Below, piece by piece: positions 43,326-54,693 of a DNA stretch of 64,000 nucleotides (position 1 is the stretch's first letter; every line of letters starts with the position of its first letter). The notes under the pieces are model-generated. The model searched no databases and was not told the DNA's origin. It was given only the letters and a program-made list of their open reading frames with translations. The position numbers were made by a program, and so were the translations under genes. The DNA comes from Strigamia acuminata (Eukaryota; Arthropoda; Chilopoda; Geophilomorpha; Linotaeniidae). The stretch lies in assembly GCA_949358305.1 (NCBI GenBank), contig OX442319.1, positions 4,030,001 through 4,094,000 on the forward strand. Reading direction: 5' to 3'.

Positions 43326-46300
43326 TTAAAGTGCCAAGTCCACGTTTGACCTATAATATACTATAGTGTCCGAAAATGGACTGCTCGTATACAAATACTC
43401 CTGCGGAGCGTCAACCACGGCGCGAACAAACACGCGAAACCTTTGCCCACTCATCAAATTCCGGTTCTTGAATCCGCCATACATTTTCTCATCACCAATC
43501 GTGAAGACCGACGGAATAGACCGTCCGACGAACCTCGCAGCAATGAAATACGCTCCAGCGATAAACGATTTCGAACGCCAAATTAACTGAAAAATCAATC
43601 AAATTAATTGAAAAAATAAAATAATTGCAAAAAATAAAAATATTTTACGTCTGCCTCGGTATACTCGTCAGGGTCTTTGAACGGTCGATCGAACGACGAT
43701 CCCGAACCCAAATCTAACTAAAAAATCAATTGAATTAATTAAAATTAAAAAAATGATGCAAAAATTAAAAAATATTTCACTTCTTCCTCGGTGGACTCCA
43801 TCACGACCACCAAATCGTAGTGAGCGATCGGTCCGAATTCTTCCGAAGCTGAAGGTAAAATGACGGTGCCATTTACGACGTTAAAATCGGGTTTGACCAT
43901 CGGGTTTGGCGCCGCCATCCGAGTCGTGACGGCAATGCGAACCGGGGGTGAGTACGAACCGTCGGCGGGAATAGCAGTCACTTGGACGTGATAAGTCGTG
44001 AAGGGCGACAGCCCGTTGATTGTGTACGAGCGAATTGCCGAACCGACCGTCTTCACCTGCACCGGAATGATTTGTTTCTGGGGAATCCCACTTTGGCCCA
44101 CGTACTCCTTCGTGGCTCCGTACGAAATCCTGTGCTCTCTCGGGTACCCTATCGGATCGAACCAACGACCAGGACTCCAGCTCCACGTCAAAGTCGCGGA
44201 ATTCGTCGACGTGACGTGCGCCTGAAGAGATATTGCCACTAGCTCCGGACGCATTTCGAGAATAAACTTTCCCGACGCTTTTCCCGTCGCATTCGACGTG
44301 CGCGCCGCCACCACGACGTCGTAGTTGACCTCCATCTTCAGATTGGTCAGTTCGGACGGACCCTTCGAGTTGCAGTCCACATACATCCACTCGACTTCGT
44401 TTTTCTTGTAGTTGTACACTCTTTTATAGTAGACGCGGTAACCGAGCACATTGTCACCGTGCTCGACATTATCCCACCAAACTTGGGCAGTTGTTTTAGA
44501 TGTGGGTGCGGCTTTGACCCACGAGGGGACGGGGACGTCCGCGGGGCTTGTGGGCGTGCGAATTACGACGCGTTCCGTGTAGGGCCCTCCACCTTTCTTC
44601 GTGAACCCACGAACTTGCAACAAATACTCTTTGTTTTCCTCCAAATCGACGAAAACCGCCTTCAACATAACGTTCTCGTTGGAAAAGCTGGTCGTGATTT
44701 CTTTAGACCATCGCAGATCGGTGGCGCTATGCAGCTGCGCATCGTACGAAACGATTGGTCCGTTGCTCCGATCGGTCGACGGCGGTTCCCACGACACAAC
44801 GAGGGTGGAGGGGGTTTGGAAGTAGAAAGTGACGTTCTCGGGGGGAGCGGTTGGCACTCTGATAGGTGTTTCCACGCGGGCGACGGCTTCCCCGCCATAT
44901 CCGACGTCGTTTCGAGCCGCGAGTCGGATCTGGTAAATTGTGTTCATTTGCGGAAGATGCAGTGTCTTGTTTTGCTCGTCTTTGCCCAACTCCATCGTTT
45001 CCGTGTTGCTGTAGCGCAGCCTGTAGCCCAAGAGGGGCCCGTGGGTTACGTTCGGTTTTGTCCATTCCACATTCACGATGAACGAAGGCTCTTCCTGGAT
45101 CACGCGAACACTCATTAAAGGTCTACTGGGAACTGAAGTTTTATACAAGAATGAATAAAAACGAATGAATTTGTTCAATTTCGTCACCTCCGCCAGGTGT
45201 TGTGACCATTTCGGGTGCACTCCACCTGCCGGCACCGTAGCGAATGCGGGCGGCTATTGTGACGGAGTAAACCGTCTCTGGTTGGAGTCCGGTAACGTTG
45301 AACTCTTGAGCGGCGGCGTCTATGTTGTCAAACTCCAAAGGCTCGGGTTCGTCCGTCGCTGCAACGCTTATCTGATATCCGCGAATAAATGTGGTTGGAA
45401 AATTAGGCGCTTCCCATTGGACGCGGATTGCCGTCGAGTCGATGACACTAACTGCAGGTGCTCCTGGAGCGTCTGGATCTGATTTTAAAAGATCAATAAA
45501 TAACGAAAAAGTTTTTTTTCCAATTATTTGCTCAGTTTTGTTACAAAAGTTTGTGGTCCAAGCACGAACACGATAAGTTGGAGGACCTTCGTGGTACTTC
45601 GATTTGGCGGCGACCCAAAAGTCGTATTCTGTGTCAGGGAGGAGATCGTCCAATCTGTACAGCCACAGCCATTCCCACACGGGAATCGAACGATTCTGGA
45701 TTTCTTTTGTTAATATGTCACTCCAATACAATTCGTAACTGACAATCTCGTCTTCCGACACCGCTGGTTGCACCCAACCCAACCTGACGGATGTGTGCAA
45801 TGTTACCATAATTTTGAACTCCGTCGGCGGATTTGGAACTACGATATAATGTAAAAAATTAATGTAAAAAAAAATATATTTTTTATTTAATTCGAACTTC
45901 CGAGTTGCATTTTAACTCGCACAAAGTCTGACGGCGCTCTGGACGAACCATCCTTGAAGATCGCCTGCACTTTGATGGTGTAAACAGTATTCGGTTTCAA
46001 ACCCGCGATTGTCGTCAATCGGCCTTCATCGACCGTTTGTTCGCTCCAATCTGACGAATACTGCCCGTCCGAATGTGAAGTGAAATAAACGTCATAACCC
46101 TTTGAAAATAATTAATTAAACTAACTAAATTAAACTAAAATTAAATTTTACCATCACAAATTCTTCGTTCGGTTGATCCCAGCTCACGACGACCATAGTG
46201 CGACTGAGTGGACGCGCAAACACATTTCCCGGAGCCCTGAAACAAATTAGAGTGTTCGGACGGATGCCACTTAGTCAGAGGAGGCCCATGAGGCGCTGCA

Positions 46301-49300
46301 CGCAACACGCACGATAAAACAACTCCGAAATACAAGCGAGACACAGGTTATTACTTTTATAATAGCTTTATTGTTGTCTAGGGGATCCGGGCGTCTCACG
46401 ATGGTGGCTGTCTAACAGCTCAGGTCCTGGCGGGTGAGAGTCTCACCACGCCGATCAAGGAAGTCGCCATGGTCGATGCAACCGTTCACTTTGCTGGTTG
46501 TAAGAACAACTCATCGGGTAACTACGGGCCCCACCACTTCCTCAAGGTCACTTCCGGGGTCCACTGGTCAGTTCTGGAGCCCGCAGCTCCAACTGGCGGT
46601 CAGGGGGCGCGCAGTGCGAGAAGCTGCTTTCAGTGCATTGTGTTATGCACTGAAAGCCAGCTGGTCACACAAACAGTCGAGATTTTTAAGGAAGCGCAAG
46701 AGGGAAAAATATTTTTGTCTCACCAGTTGTACTTAGAAAAGCGCAGACGACGCTGAGGATTCTTTCGAATCATCAACACTGCAAACGAAAAGAGTTTGTT
46801 CACAAAATGACACAAACAAACAAGCTCAACTCACCTCTCACTTGCAGAGCAGCCACGTAGGAGTGAACCGCGCCCAAACTGTTTTTGGCGACGCATTCGT
46901 AATTGCCCTCGTCGTTAATCTCAGTTTTGACTATTTCAAGGAACCCTAACAACAAAAACAAACCATAGATATAGATTTTCTCTTCTCTTGATTGTGATTA
47001 AATCAAGAAAAATTGAGAAATTGCAAGAAATTGCAACTTAAACCTTGAACACGAAGCGCATAGCGCCGATCGCTCACGTCCACCGGGACCATGTTCTTGA
47101 GCCAGGTGATGGTGGGTGGAGGATTGCCAGTTGCCTGGCACGCAAAAACCACCTTATATCCTTTTGTTACCCATTTGTTCCAAGGATGCTCCACAATTTG
47201 CGGAAACCCAACTGGTAACTTATTTTCTATCAGAATAAATAAGTGAATACCTAAATATCGGAATTTTTTAATTTATATTAATGATTTACCATCGTGCACG
47301 GCGAGCACGGCGACGGCGCGGCCGACGTCGCCAACTCCATTTGCGGCGACGCACTCGACGTTTATCTCGTTCCGCGTGTCGTTTGCGAGCTTCAAGCGTA
47401 GAATCGAGCCGTCCGTCGTTTTGACGACCGTTTCGCTACCGTTGCTGCTGTTTATGTGCCAATCGATTTGCAGCCCCGGCCTGCCAGTGGCCGAGCAGAA
47501 AAAATCCGCCACGCCAACGTTGGACACACTCTGTTTTGCCGGCCAAATCTGGATATTAGGGACCTCTGAAACAACAACTTTTTGCTCAGCCGCGGAAATA
47601 AATCACATTGTAAGCGGCGATCGGTCGCCTCCAAGGCCAGGGGAGGCCCATGGGACGTTTGGTCACCATTCACGATAAGGAACAACACAAGAAACGCACA
47701 GTTTTGAATTGTATAATCTTTATTGCTGTGGTTGTCTTGGGGCTGCGCATTCACCTTGTTATCACCTAGGTTGCTGGGTTTCATTTCAGTAACCCAGCCC
47801 AGTCCAATTGCTGACCAAGTGATCGGATTACATTGCCTTCCATGCATTGCAGCACAGCCAACGGGTCGCTTCAAGTAATTGTGGACTTGAGAGCGATCCC
47901 GCTACTCATTGCGATCACAATCGCCATCGTCTCCTTCATCGCAGAAACATGACCAGTCATCATGGGACTGGAGATTGTTTCAAGTCAGTTATGGCAACCT
48001 GGCAGAATCCTGTCCTGATTGGTTGCAATCAGGACACAGCTCCGACGGTACGCCTTAAGAGCTGCTGAGGATCCTCCAGTTAATGTCGCCTGTGCTGACT
48101 GGCGGCGGCTAGTTGGTCAAAACGTTTGCATAGTCTGTACTCACCTCTTAAGTACAGATTTGCTGTTTCCGAGTGAAGCCTGCCTAAACTGTTCTCGGCG
48201 ACGCACTCGTACTTGCCCTCGTTGCTCTTCTCAATTCCATTTATTCTAAGAGTAAAATCAGTCGTATTTGCAAGCCTGTCTTCAATGATGGAGTGGCTCG
48301 GGTGCAATGGGACCGTGTCCTTCAACCATATGACGATAGGTGTGGGAATTCCCGTCACCCGACACTCGAACTTGGCGTTTTCACCGGTCCACGCTATTTC
48401 CGATCGCGGGTGCTGCACGATCCGGGGAAATCCAAAAGGCAAGTTTGTATCTTAAAATAAAATCAACAAAATCAAGCCGAGATCATTGAAATCGGTGCCA
48501 TCATTGCGTTTACCATCGCGTACAGTGAGGTAGAAAAAGCCATGGGTTTCTCTGTATATGTTTTTTGCGATGTACTCATACTTTGCCTCGTCACGTGATT
48601 TGTGCACGGGTTTTATGCGCAGTACCGAGCCGCCGTCCGGCGTTTGGATCACCGTGAATCGGTGGGTAGTGTTAAGGCGCTTGCTGCCCTTCCACCATTC
48701 GATCTGCGGCTTCGGGTCGCCGATGGCCAAGCAGTAGAAGTTTGCAATGCCGTTGTTGGCCACCGTCTGGTCCTGTGGCCTTACGACAAGCTCTGGTTCC
48801 AGTGCTAAAAGGACCACGAACGGAATAACAATAAGCCCTCGAATCATGGAATCAATCGAGATCAATTAATGGCTCGAATTGAGGAAAAAGAGAAAAATTC
48901 AACTAACTCCAGCAAATAGGTTGCTGTACTGATGCAATAGATTAGAGAAATTTATAAAAATCGTGATAAATGGATCATTTTCACTTCTATATATGAAAAA
49001 TGAAGAAAAAACTGATAAAATACAAAATAATATGAGGAAATCTTATCAAAATGCGAATATTATTTGCATGGAAAAACGCTGTTCATATACTTTAACTCCA
49101 AAGTCTTTGTCTGAAACTGTAAACCTCTCTTCATTTGACAGGATTAATAATCTCATCTGATCTTTTTTGGGATTTGTCTGTTGCAATTGCAATTACATGT
49201 TAGTTCAGAAAATAAAACAATTTGTTTAATACCATCCTGCAAAATGTATCATTTTGGGGACTTGCAATAGCTGCAAACCATTTTTGGGTGTTTTGGACGG

Positions 49301-50326
49301 TTTATGGAGATTTTTGGAAATTTTGGGTAGTTTTTGTAGATTTTGTGAAGATTTTGAAGCTTTTGCCAGCCTGCGATGTATTGCAACCAACAACAGGCAG
49401 TAAGTTGGAATTGCAATTGGTAAAAATTGAAGAGAAAAAAATTTTAAAACATTTAAGACAAAAATTTTGGGTGACGAAGTGATTGAACACCGTTGCGCCC
49501 CACCAAAAATCAGTTCGCGCCCCACAGTTTCAGAAACACTGCCTTAGAAGTTGCTGAGGATCCTCTAGTTAAGGCGGCAGCTAGTTTGTCATAACGTTTG
49601 CATAGTCTGTACTTACTTATTACATACACATTTGACTGAACCCTGCCCAAACTGTTCTCGGCGACACACTCGTACTTGCCCTCGTCGCTCTTCTCAATTC
49701 CATTTATTCTAAGAGTAAAATCAGTCATATTTCCAAGCCCGTCCTCAACGATGGAGTGGTGCGGGCTGCTCGTGTTCAATGGGACCATGTTCTTTAACCA
49801 TGTGACTCTAGGTGTGGGAATTCCCATCACCCGACACACGAGCTCAGCGTTTCCACCGTTCCACGCGCCTTTCGGGTGCTGCACAATCCGGGGAAATCCA
49901 AAAGGCAAGTTTTTAGCTTAAAATAAAATCAATAAAATCAAGTTGAGATCATTGAAATCGGCGCCACCATTTACCATCGAGTACAGTGAGGTAGATTGAG
50001 CTGTGGGCCGCTCCGAAGTGGTTTCTTGCGTTGCACGTGTACCTTGCCTCGTCGCGTGATTTGAGCACGGGTTTTATGCGCAATACCGAGCCGCCGTCCG
50101 GCGTTTGGATCACCGTGAATCGGTGGGTAGGGTGAAGGCGCTTGCGGCCTTTCCGCCATTCGATCTGCGGCTTCGGATCGCCGATGGCCGAGCAGTAGAA
50201 GTTTGCGATGCCATTGTTGGCCACCGTCTGGTCCTGTGGCCTTACGACAAGCGTTGGTGCTCGTTCGGTGAGTGGATCCACCGCTAAAAGGACCACGAAC
50301 GGAATAACAAAAACTCCTCGAATCAT
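43326..50326 (-). CDS. LAR-like (type IIa RPTP) ectodomain gene lacking transmembrane and phosphatase exons
   Basis: Common exons on the minus strand: 47290-47565 (Ig1-like), 47044-47226 + 46835-46945 (Ig2-like), 46724-46778 (linker LMIRKNPQRRLRFSKYN), 46152-46236 + 45898-46099 (FN3), 45545-45838 (FN3), 45188-45478 (FN3), 43781-45132 (about four FN3), 43649-43717, 43326-43586. The 5' end is cassette a (49975-50326, 49617-49916) or cassette b (48514-48847, 48145-48450). Phases agree throughout: 1276 or 1272 codons. The last two exons match the LAR juxtamembrane module (IGDEKMYGGFKNRNLMSGQ, SSPFSDTI). LAR receptors bind heparan/chondroitin sulfate and synaptic partners. Here the frame ends 14 codons after SPFSD with no transmembrane segment, no PTP domains and no furin site, so the product is predicted secreted. 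A real donor at SDTI|GTATAT leading to unseen exons cannot be excluded. Confidence 0.82.
46249..46669 (-). mobile_element. Solo LTR (family A) in LAR-like gene intron
   Basis: Minus-strand match to the retrotransposon LTR: GAGTGTTCGGACGG...GGCGCTGCACGCAACACGCACG...AATAGCTTTATTGTTGTCTAGGG...CAGCTGGTCACA. Diverged and shortened. It lies in the intron 46237-46723, where LAR genes normally carry Ig3 exons. Confidence 0.75.
47609..48119 (-). mobile_element. Solo LTR (family B) in LAR-like gene intron
   Basis: Runs from TGTAAGCGGCGATCGGTCGC to AGTTGGTCA, with the blocks listed for 7896-9150 in order. It is the most complete uninterrupted family B copy here. A remnant of its right end (GCTGAGGATCCTCTAGTTAA ... 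GTCATAACGTTTGCATAG) also follows exon 2a at about 49549-49600. Confidence 0.75.
48145..48847 (-). CDS. N-terminal cassette b: signal peptide + degenerate Ig1 (48514-48847) and Ig2 (48145-48450)
   Basis: Starts MIRGLIVIPFVVLLAL. Ig1b keeps the first cysteine (NFYCLAIG) and the tryptophan, but the second conserved cysteine is replaced (KYEYIAKN where cassette a has RYTCNARN), and the basic loop is weakened (WWKGSKRLNTTHR). Ig2b is intact (FECRVTG, YECVAENSLG). Exon 2b ends AGA G|GTGAGT in phase 1, matching the common Ig exon. Both exons are open. Either a diverged alternative first-exon pair or a decaying duplicate. Confidence 0.78.
49549..49600 (-). mobile_element. Truncated family B LTR end next to exon 2a
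   Basis: GTTGCTGAGGATCCTCTAGT...CAGCTAGTTTGTCATAACG matches the right end of the 47609-48119 LTR plus its flank ACGTTTGCATAGTCTGTACT. So the LTR was in place before the cassette was duplicated. Confidence 0.65.
49617..50326 (-). CDS. N-terminal cassette a: signal peptide + Ig1 (49975-50326) and Ig2 (49617-49916)
   Basis: Starts MIRGVFVIPFVVLLAV (signal peptide). Ig1 has both cysteines (NFYCSAIG, RYTCNARN) and a basic loop WRKGRKRLHPTHR, aligning with the heparan-sulfate-binding lysine loop of LAR Ig1. Ig2 has ELVCRVMG and YECVAENSLG. Exon 2a ends in phase 1 (ATA A|GTAAGT), compatible with the common exon at 47565. About 220 bp of 5' flank, including a TATATATA at about 50466 and an ATTTGCAT at 50540, is shared with cassette b. 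ATG 50324-50326 is the first in-frame Met of the signal peptide. Confidence 0.8.
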
Positions 50327-50867
50327 GGAATCAATCGGGATCAATTAATGGCTCGAATTGAGGAAAAAGAGAAAAATTCAACTGGATCCAGCAAAAAGGT
50401 TGCTGAACTGATGCAATAGATTAGAGGAATTTATAAAAATCGTGATAAATAGATCATTTTCACTTGTATATATAAAAAATGAAGAAAAACTGATAAAATA
50501 CAAAATAATATGAGGAAATCTTATCAAAATGCGAATATTATTTGCATGGAAAAACGCCAAAATAAAAATGTGAAACTTTTCAATATTTTCTTTGAACTGT
50601 AAATTGTTCAATCTGGTATAAAACAAAACTGAAAATAATTATAAATTAATGATGCTATCGTGCAAAGAGCAAGTTTTGCATTACCGTACCTCTGTAATTG
50701 TTTTTTTTTCAGTTTTGTACTTAGATTGTACACTAAAATTAGACATTAAAAATATCTTTTACATTTTAATCATTTGGTAGAGTCCACTAGTCATTAGCCA
50801 CTTCAAAGATAGAAACTCAAAGTCAATGAAACAATGATCATTGTAATTTCTTACAATTCATAAATTG

Positions 50868-51115
50868 GATAGTCGCCACGCTGATCGTTTGGGTTGCCTG
50901 AGCAGCCAGTTTGGAGAGACGGTCGGAATGCAACCGGCCACCTTGCTGGTTGCTAGAACAACTCTCAGGTCACTTCCCGGGCCCTGTTGGTTAAATCTAG
51001 GGCCCGCAGCTCCACCTGGTTGCGGGGGACCGCAACAGGAGCTCGAGAAGTGCGAGAGCTGCACCAAGTGCATTGCGCTGCCGGTAAGTGATCAGTGCAC
51101 AGGGGCAGCTGGACA
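50868..51115 (-). mobile_element. Family A LTR fragment upstream of the LAR-like gene
   Basis: Contains GGGCCCGCAGCTCCACCTGG, TTGCGGGGGACCGCAACAGG and CACAGGGGCAGCTGGAC, which match the LTR of the 54.7-kb element in reverse. Confidence 0.75.
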
Positions 51116-51329
51116 GAATAGTTTCTTAGTTTCTGTCATTTCAACTTCTTTTATTTAATTCAGCCTCTATACAATTGTAAAGGTACATAACACATCTCCT
51201 GCGTGCTCATTCATATACTTTGACTCCTCCAAGGTCTGAGATTTGTCTGTTGCAATTGCAATTGCAATTACACGGCGTGGCAATGCTTAACCGACCTCGC
51301 TGCCATTGTGGCCCGGTTTTTCTGGGTTG

Positions 51330-51505
51330 GGTTGATGAAAGGCGATAACACGATAACACACTAACCCCTAGACAACCATGACAATAAAGACAATATTAGT
51401 CCTAAACTGAAGGTTCTTTGTGTTCCATTAACATCGTGAATGGTGTCCAAACACCCCATGGTCCTCCCCTGGCCATGAGGCGACCGACCACGACTCTCAA
51501 ACCTC
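51330..51505 (+). mobile_element. Family B LTR fragment, plus orientation
   Basis: CCCCTAGACAACCATGACAATAAAG, GTGAATGGTGTCCAAACACC and GGCGACCGACCACGACTCTC are the complement of the start of the other family B copies. Confidence 0.7.
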
Positions 51506-51509
51506 GTTT

Positions 51510-52430
51510 AGAAATTATTGAATAACTGGATTCAAAGAGACTCCTAGTTCAGAAAATAAAACAACTTGTTTAATTTCAAAAATGAACCCAGTTTTTTTAT
51601 TGATTTAAAAAAATACAACTCATATTAAAGTGTTAAACATTCGAATCAAAAGGACAAACTGCCCTGTCTGACATAATTTCTTGATAAAACATCTAAATCT
51701 AATCTAACAACATAATAATTTAATCATTAATGCCATTGCTCCTTCCTCTCTTCAGTGTCTTGATTTATCCATCAAACTAAAACATTAGTTCCAGTTTTGT
51801 GACAAGCTTTCAACCAGTCTTAAATATTATCACAATCGCAATTTTTGATTACATCCTAATGTATTGCCAATTATTTTAAATTTTATAATTTGATTTAACA
51901 TTTCACCATAAATTTCCTCTAATATTTTTCTTTTTAAAAAATAATGATTTAGTAAAATACACATTTCAAACAGTGAACTATAATGTAATAAGTGACAAAT
52001 TACCGGTCTGAAAAAAACAGCAAATTGTACACATTCCAACAAACACGAGACTTCTTTTTACAATGCTTTCAAGAACAGTTACAATTAATTATAAACTTTC
52101 TCAAACACAACAGCTCACAGTTTGCCAGTCCTCACATAAATTTAGATAAATTACTCCAATCTGAGTGTTTAATAGGACAAACAAACAAGGTGCCCACACA
52201 TTCAACACAAAATCCATATCAAAATGGGTATTTTCACCTTTGTAGCAATGAATTATTTCCCTATTATGACTGACTCATATTTGATCAAATTTAACTAATC
52301 CTACAGCAACTAGATTAAATTAAGAAACAAGAAATTAGAAAATAGCTTAATATATTTGTAGGAATATGGATATAATATAGGAAGAATAAAAATTATTAAA
52401 TAAAAACATGTGCAAAACACCATTAATTTA
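51510..52430. other. Intergenic stretch between LAR-like gene and myosin VI
   Basis: AT-rich, no recognised exon. A 31-bp block at about 51548 (TAGTTCAGAAAATAAAACAA) recurs at 49200, upstream of cassette b, so part of this DNA belongs to the cassette duplication. Confidence 0.35.
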
Positions 52431-52431
52431 G

Positions 52432-53984
52432 TTATCGGTTAAACGGTTTGACAAAAGGGCTACCGTTCTGTCTAATCCATTCGTTTTCAAATTCTTGCTC
52501 TAATATTTCAGCGCCTCGTTTACGCGTTAGTCCAGTTTCCTCTAGATTTAATTCGCACATTTGCATGTCTTCTTTGCCTGTAATAAATTAATAAATCAAC
52601 TATTTAGTCTTCCTGACAGTTATTAATTTAAACATTTATTTTACCAGCAACCAACAAAATAGGGGTTTTGTTGGGATGTAGTTCCATTTGGCGTGCGATC
52701 CATTGGCCGTCGAAATGTGCGTACCACCAACCCTTATCTTGACCTGGAGTGCGGTTCTGTTCTTGGGGTCGCATGAATGGAATCCGAAAGTATCTCTGAG
52801 TATTGTTTTCCGTGCTTTTGTTTAAAGAGGACGTGCGAATGGGCGTTTGCGGTCCATTTCTCTGCACCGACTCCATGATCGACCTCGGTGCTCTCGAATA
52901 TTCCTGTTCGTTCTGTTTTTTGTTTTTGTTTTTCCATGAGTGATACACCTTCAGACGACGGTGAAATTCTTCTTTACAAGCGTCTAATAACTCTAAATCT
53001 GTGTCAAAATAAAAGAAATTTAATAAAAAGAAATATTTAAAACAAAAATTAAATACGGGTGTCTCAATAAAATGTAATTTAAATGTGTATACATTTCTTT
53101 TCGACACCCCCCTGTACATTACTGACCGCAGGATGTATTTATCACGTCTCTCAGTTGAGAATATTTCCATTTAGCCAAATCGTGCTTTTTATTAGCTGCC
53201 ATCTGTCTCTGACTAACAACTGCTTCGGACCTAAAATTTGAAAAATGACAATAATTATCATTCAGATAACAGACATACCGTATTTTCTCGAGTAAGAGCC
53301 GCGGCTTTTATTCAAAACAGGCATCCTGAGCCACGGCTCTTAATCGAGGGCAGCTCTTATTGCAATTGTTTACTATATTTTGATTGAAATTTTAATTTTT
53401 TGATTAAAATTTTAATTTTTTGATTAAAATTTTAATTTTTTGATTGAAATTTTAATTTTTTGATTGAATTTTCACTTTTTTCCATTAAAATTTTCATTTT
53501 TTCCATTAAAATTTCCATTTTTTTAAATTAAAATTTCACTTTTTTCATTAAAATTTTATTTTTCTCAGTGAAATCTAATTTTACTCGATGAAATTTTATT
53601 TTTTTCCATTGAAATTTCACTTTTTTATTAAACTTTCTATCTAAAAAACCATCATCATCGACAAACGTTTCATAACCGTTTCCTGTTTGGTTACAAAAGC
53701 TCTCGAATAGTAGCTGCGGCTCTTATTCGAGAAAATATATAAGGTATTTGTTTCTATGTTTTTTGTATAAATTTTGCAACTTTTTTAAATACTATTTTTT
53801 TCTGTGATTTCTATTTTTCTTTTAGAATTAATGTTTTGTATTAACACTCTGGGGTTAACAACTAAGTTTATTGAGTTTATCCAACCTCTTTAATGGTTGC
53901 CAGTCATCAACTTGTCCATTTGTTTCCTGAGCTAAACGTAACGCCAGCTCGTGATCACGTTTCTCCTGTTCTAGCATCGCTAGT
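52432..53984 (-). CDS. MYO6: Myosin VI, last four exons (C-terminal cargo-binding domain)
   Basis: Exons on the minus strand: 53886-53984 ([18 protein letters not shown]), 53127-53230 ([21 protein letters not shown]), 52645-52998 ([20 protein letters not shown] ... [13 protein letters not shown] ... [20 protein letters not shown] ... ILLVAG) and 52432-52577 ([29 protein letters not shown], ending FNR*). GT-AG and phases agree. These are hallmark segments of the myosin VI tail, the minus-end-directed actin motor that binds cargo and adaptors through this domain. The stop falls at the expected place for an invertebrate. The head, neck and helical tail exons should lie at higher coordinates, but none is recognised up to 64 kb. 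So the gene either has a very long intron here or is a 3' fragment. Confidence 0.92.
53055..53116. mobile_element. Short inverted-repeat insertion in myosin VI intron
   Basis: GGGTGTCTCAATAAAATGTA ... TACATTTCTTTTCGACACCC is an imperfect palindrome, related to the CCTCAATAAAATGTAT block of the 3196-3784 element. Confidence 0.5.
53276..53746. mobile_element. MITE in myosin VI intron with internal minisatellite
   Basis: TIRs TACCGTATTTTCTCGAGTAA...GAGCCGCGGCT and complement ...AGCTGCGGCTCTTATTCGAG AAAATATATAAGGTA. TA at both edges. The core has AAAATTTTAATTTTTTGATT repeats (about 18-21 bp). Confidence 0.8.
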
Positions 53985-53999
53985 CTATAGAACAAAATC

Positions 54000-54693
54000 A
54001 GTTAGATCAAAAACAACACTTAATACAACATGTTTTCTTTACTCCTTCGCATATAAAAAAGAATTATTCTACCTTTTTTATAATTAGTTAGTTACTATTC
54101 TAGTTAAGGATCAATTAATTAATTAGTTAAATATCCTACATGCCTCAAAACATTCATCACTCAAACAAATAATCGATTACAATGTCTGGTAATTGGTTGT
54201 AATTCAGGTGTTTTGGTCTAATTTTATGTATCATTATATTATCATAAGTGAAATGGCTCGGCCAATGGGAGTTAAACCAATCTTGTAGTGAGTTAGATTA
54301 TAGATAGTTGTTTCTTATGCCTAGGCATACACCAGAAAGTTTGGGCTAGCCTGGAATTTAAATCTTCTTCTGAATGATTTAGCTTACAAAATGATTTAGC
54401 TAATGCGTTTGCACCAAGAATCAAAAATCCACATCTCTGGGCTAGCATGCAGCCAAATAGACAATCAACTGACCACGCCACACACGGAATTATGGGAAGT
54501 GACCTCGGCAGTTATCTAGTTCTTTGGCAATTATCTAGTTCACACAACTGGATTAGAAATGTGCATGCAAGAACGACTTGAGGAGAATAGATCTTTTTTA
54601 TTGTGAAGTCTTTTTATTGTGAGGTCTCTTTATATACCAAAAATACACACAACGTTCTATGAACGTCTATACACTTAATTCGTAATGTACGAC
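54000..54693. other. Region between myosin VI and the LTR retrotransposon
   Basis: No exon recognised. Contains a truncated copy of the 3418-3740 MITE end at about 54248-54275 (AGTGAAATGGCTCGGCCAAT). Confidence 0.4.

Noticed and set aside
44459-45118. 219-codon plus-strand frame
   Set aside because: Antisense of the large FN3 exon 43781-45132 of the LAR-like gene.
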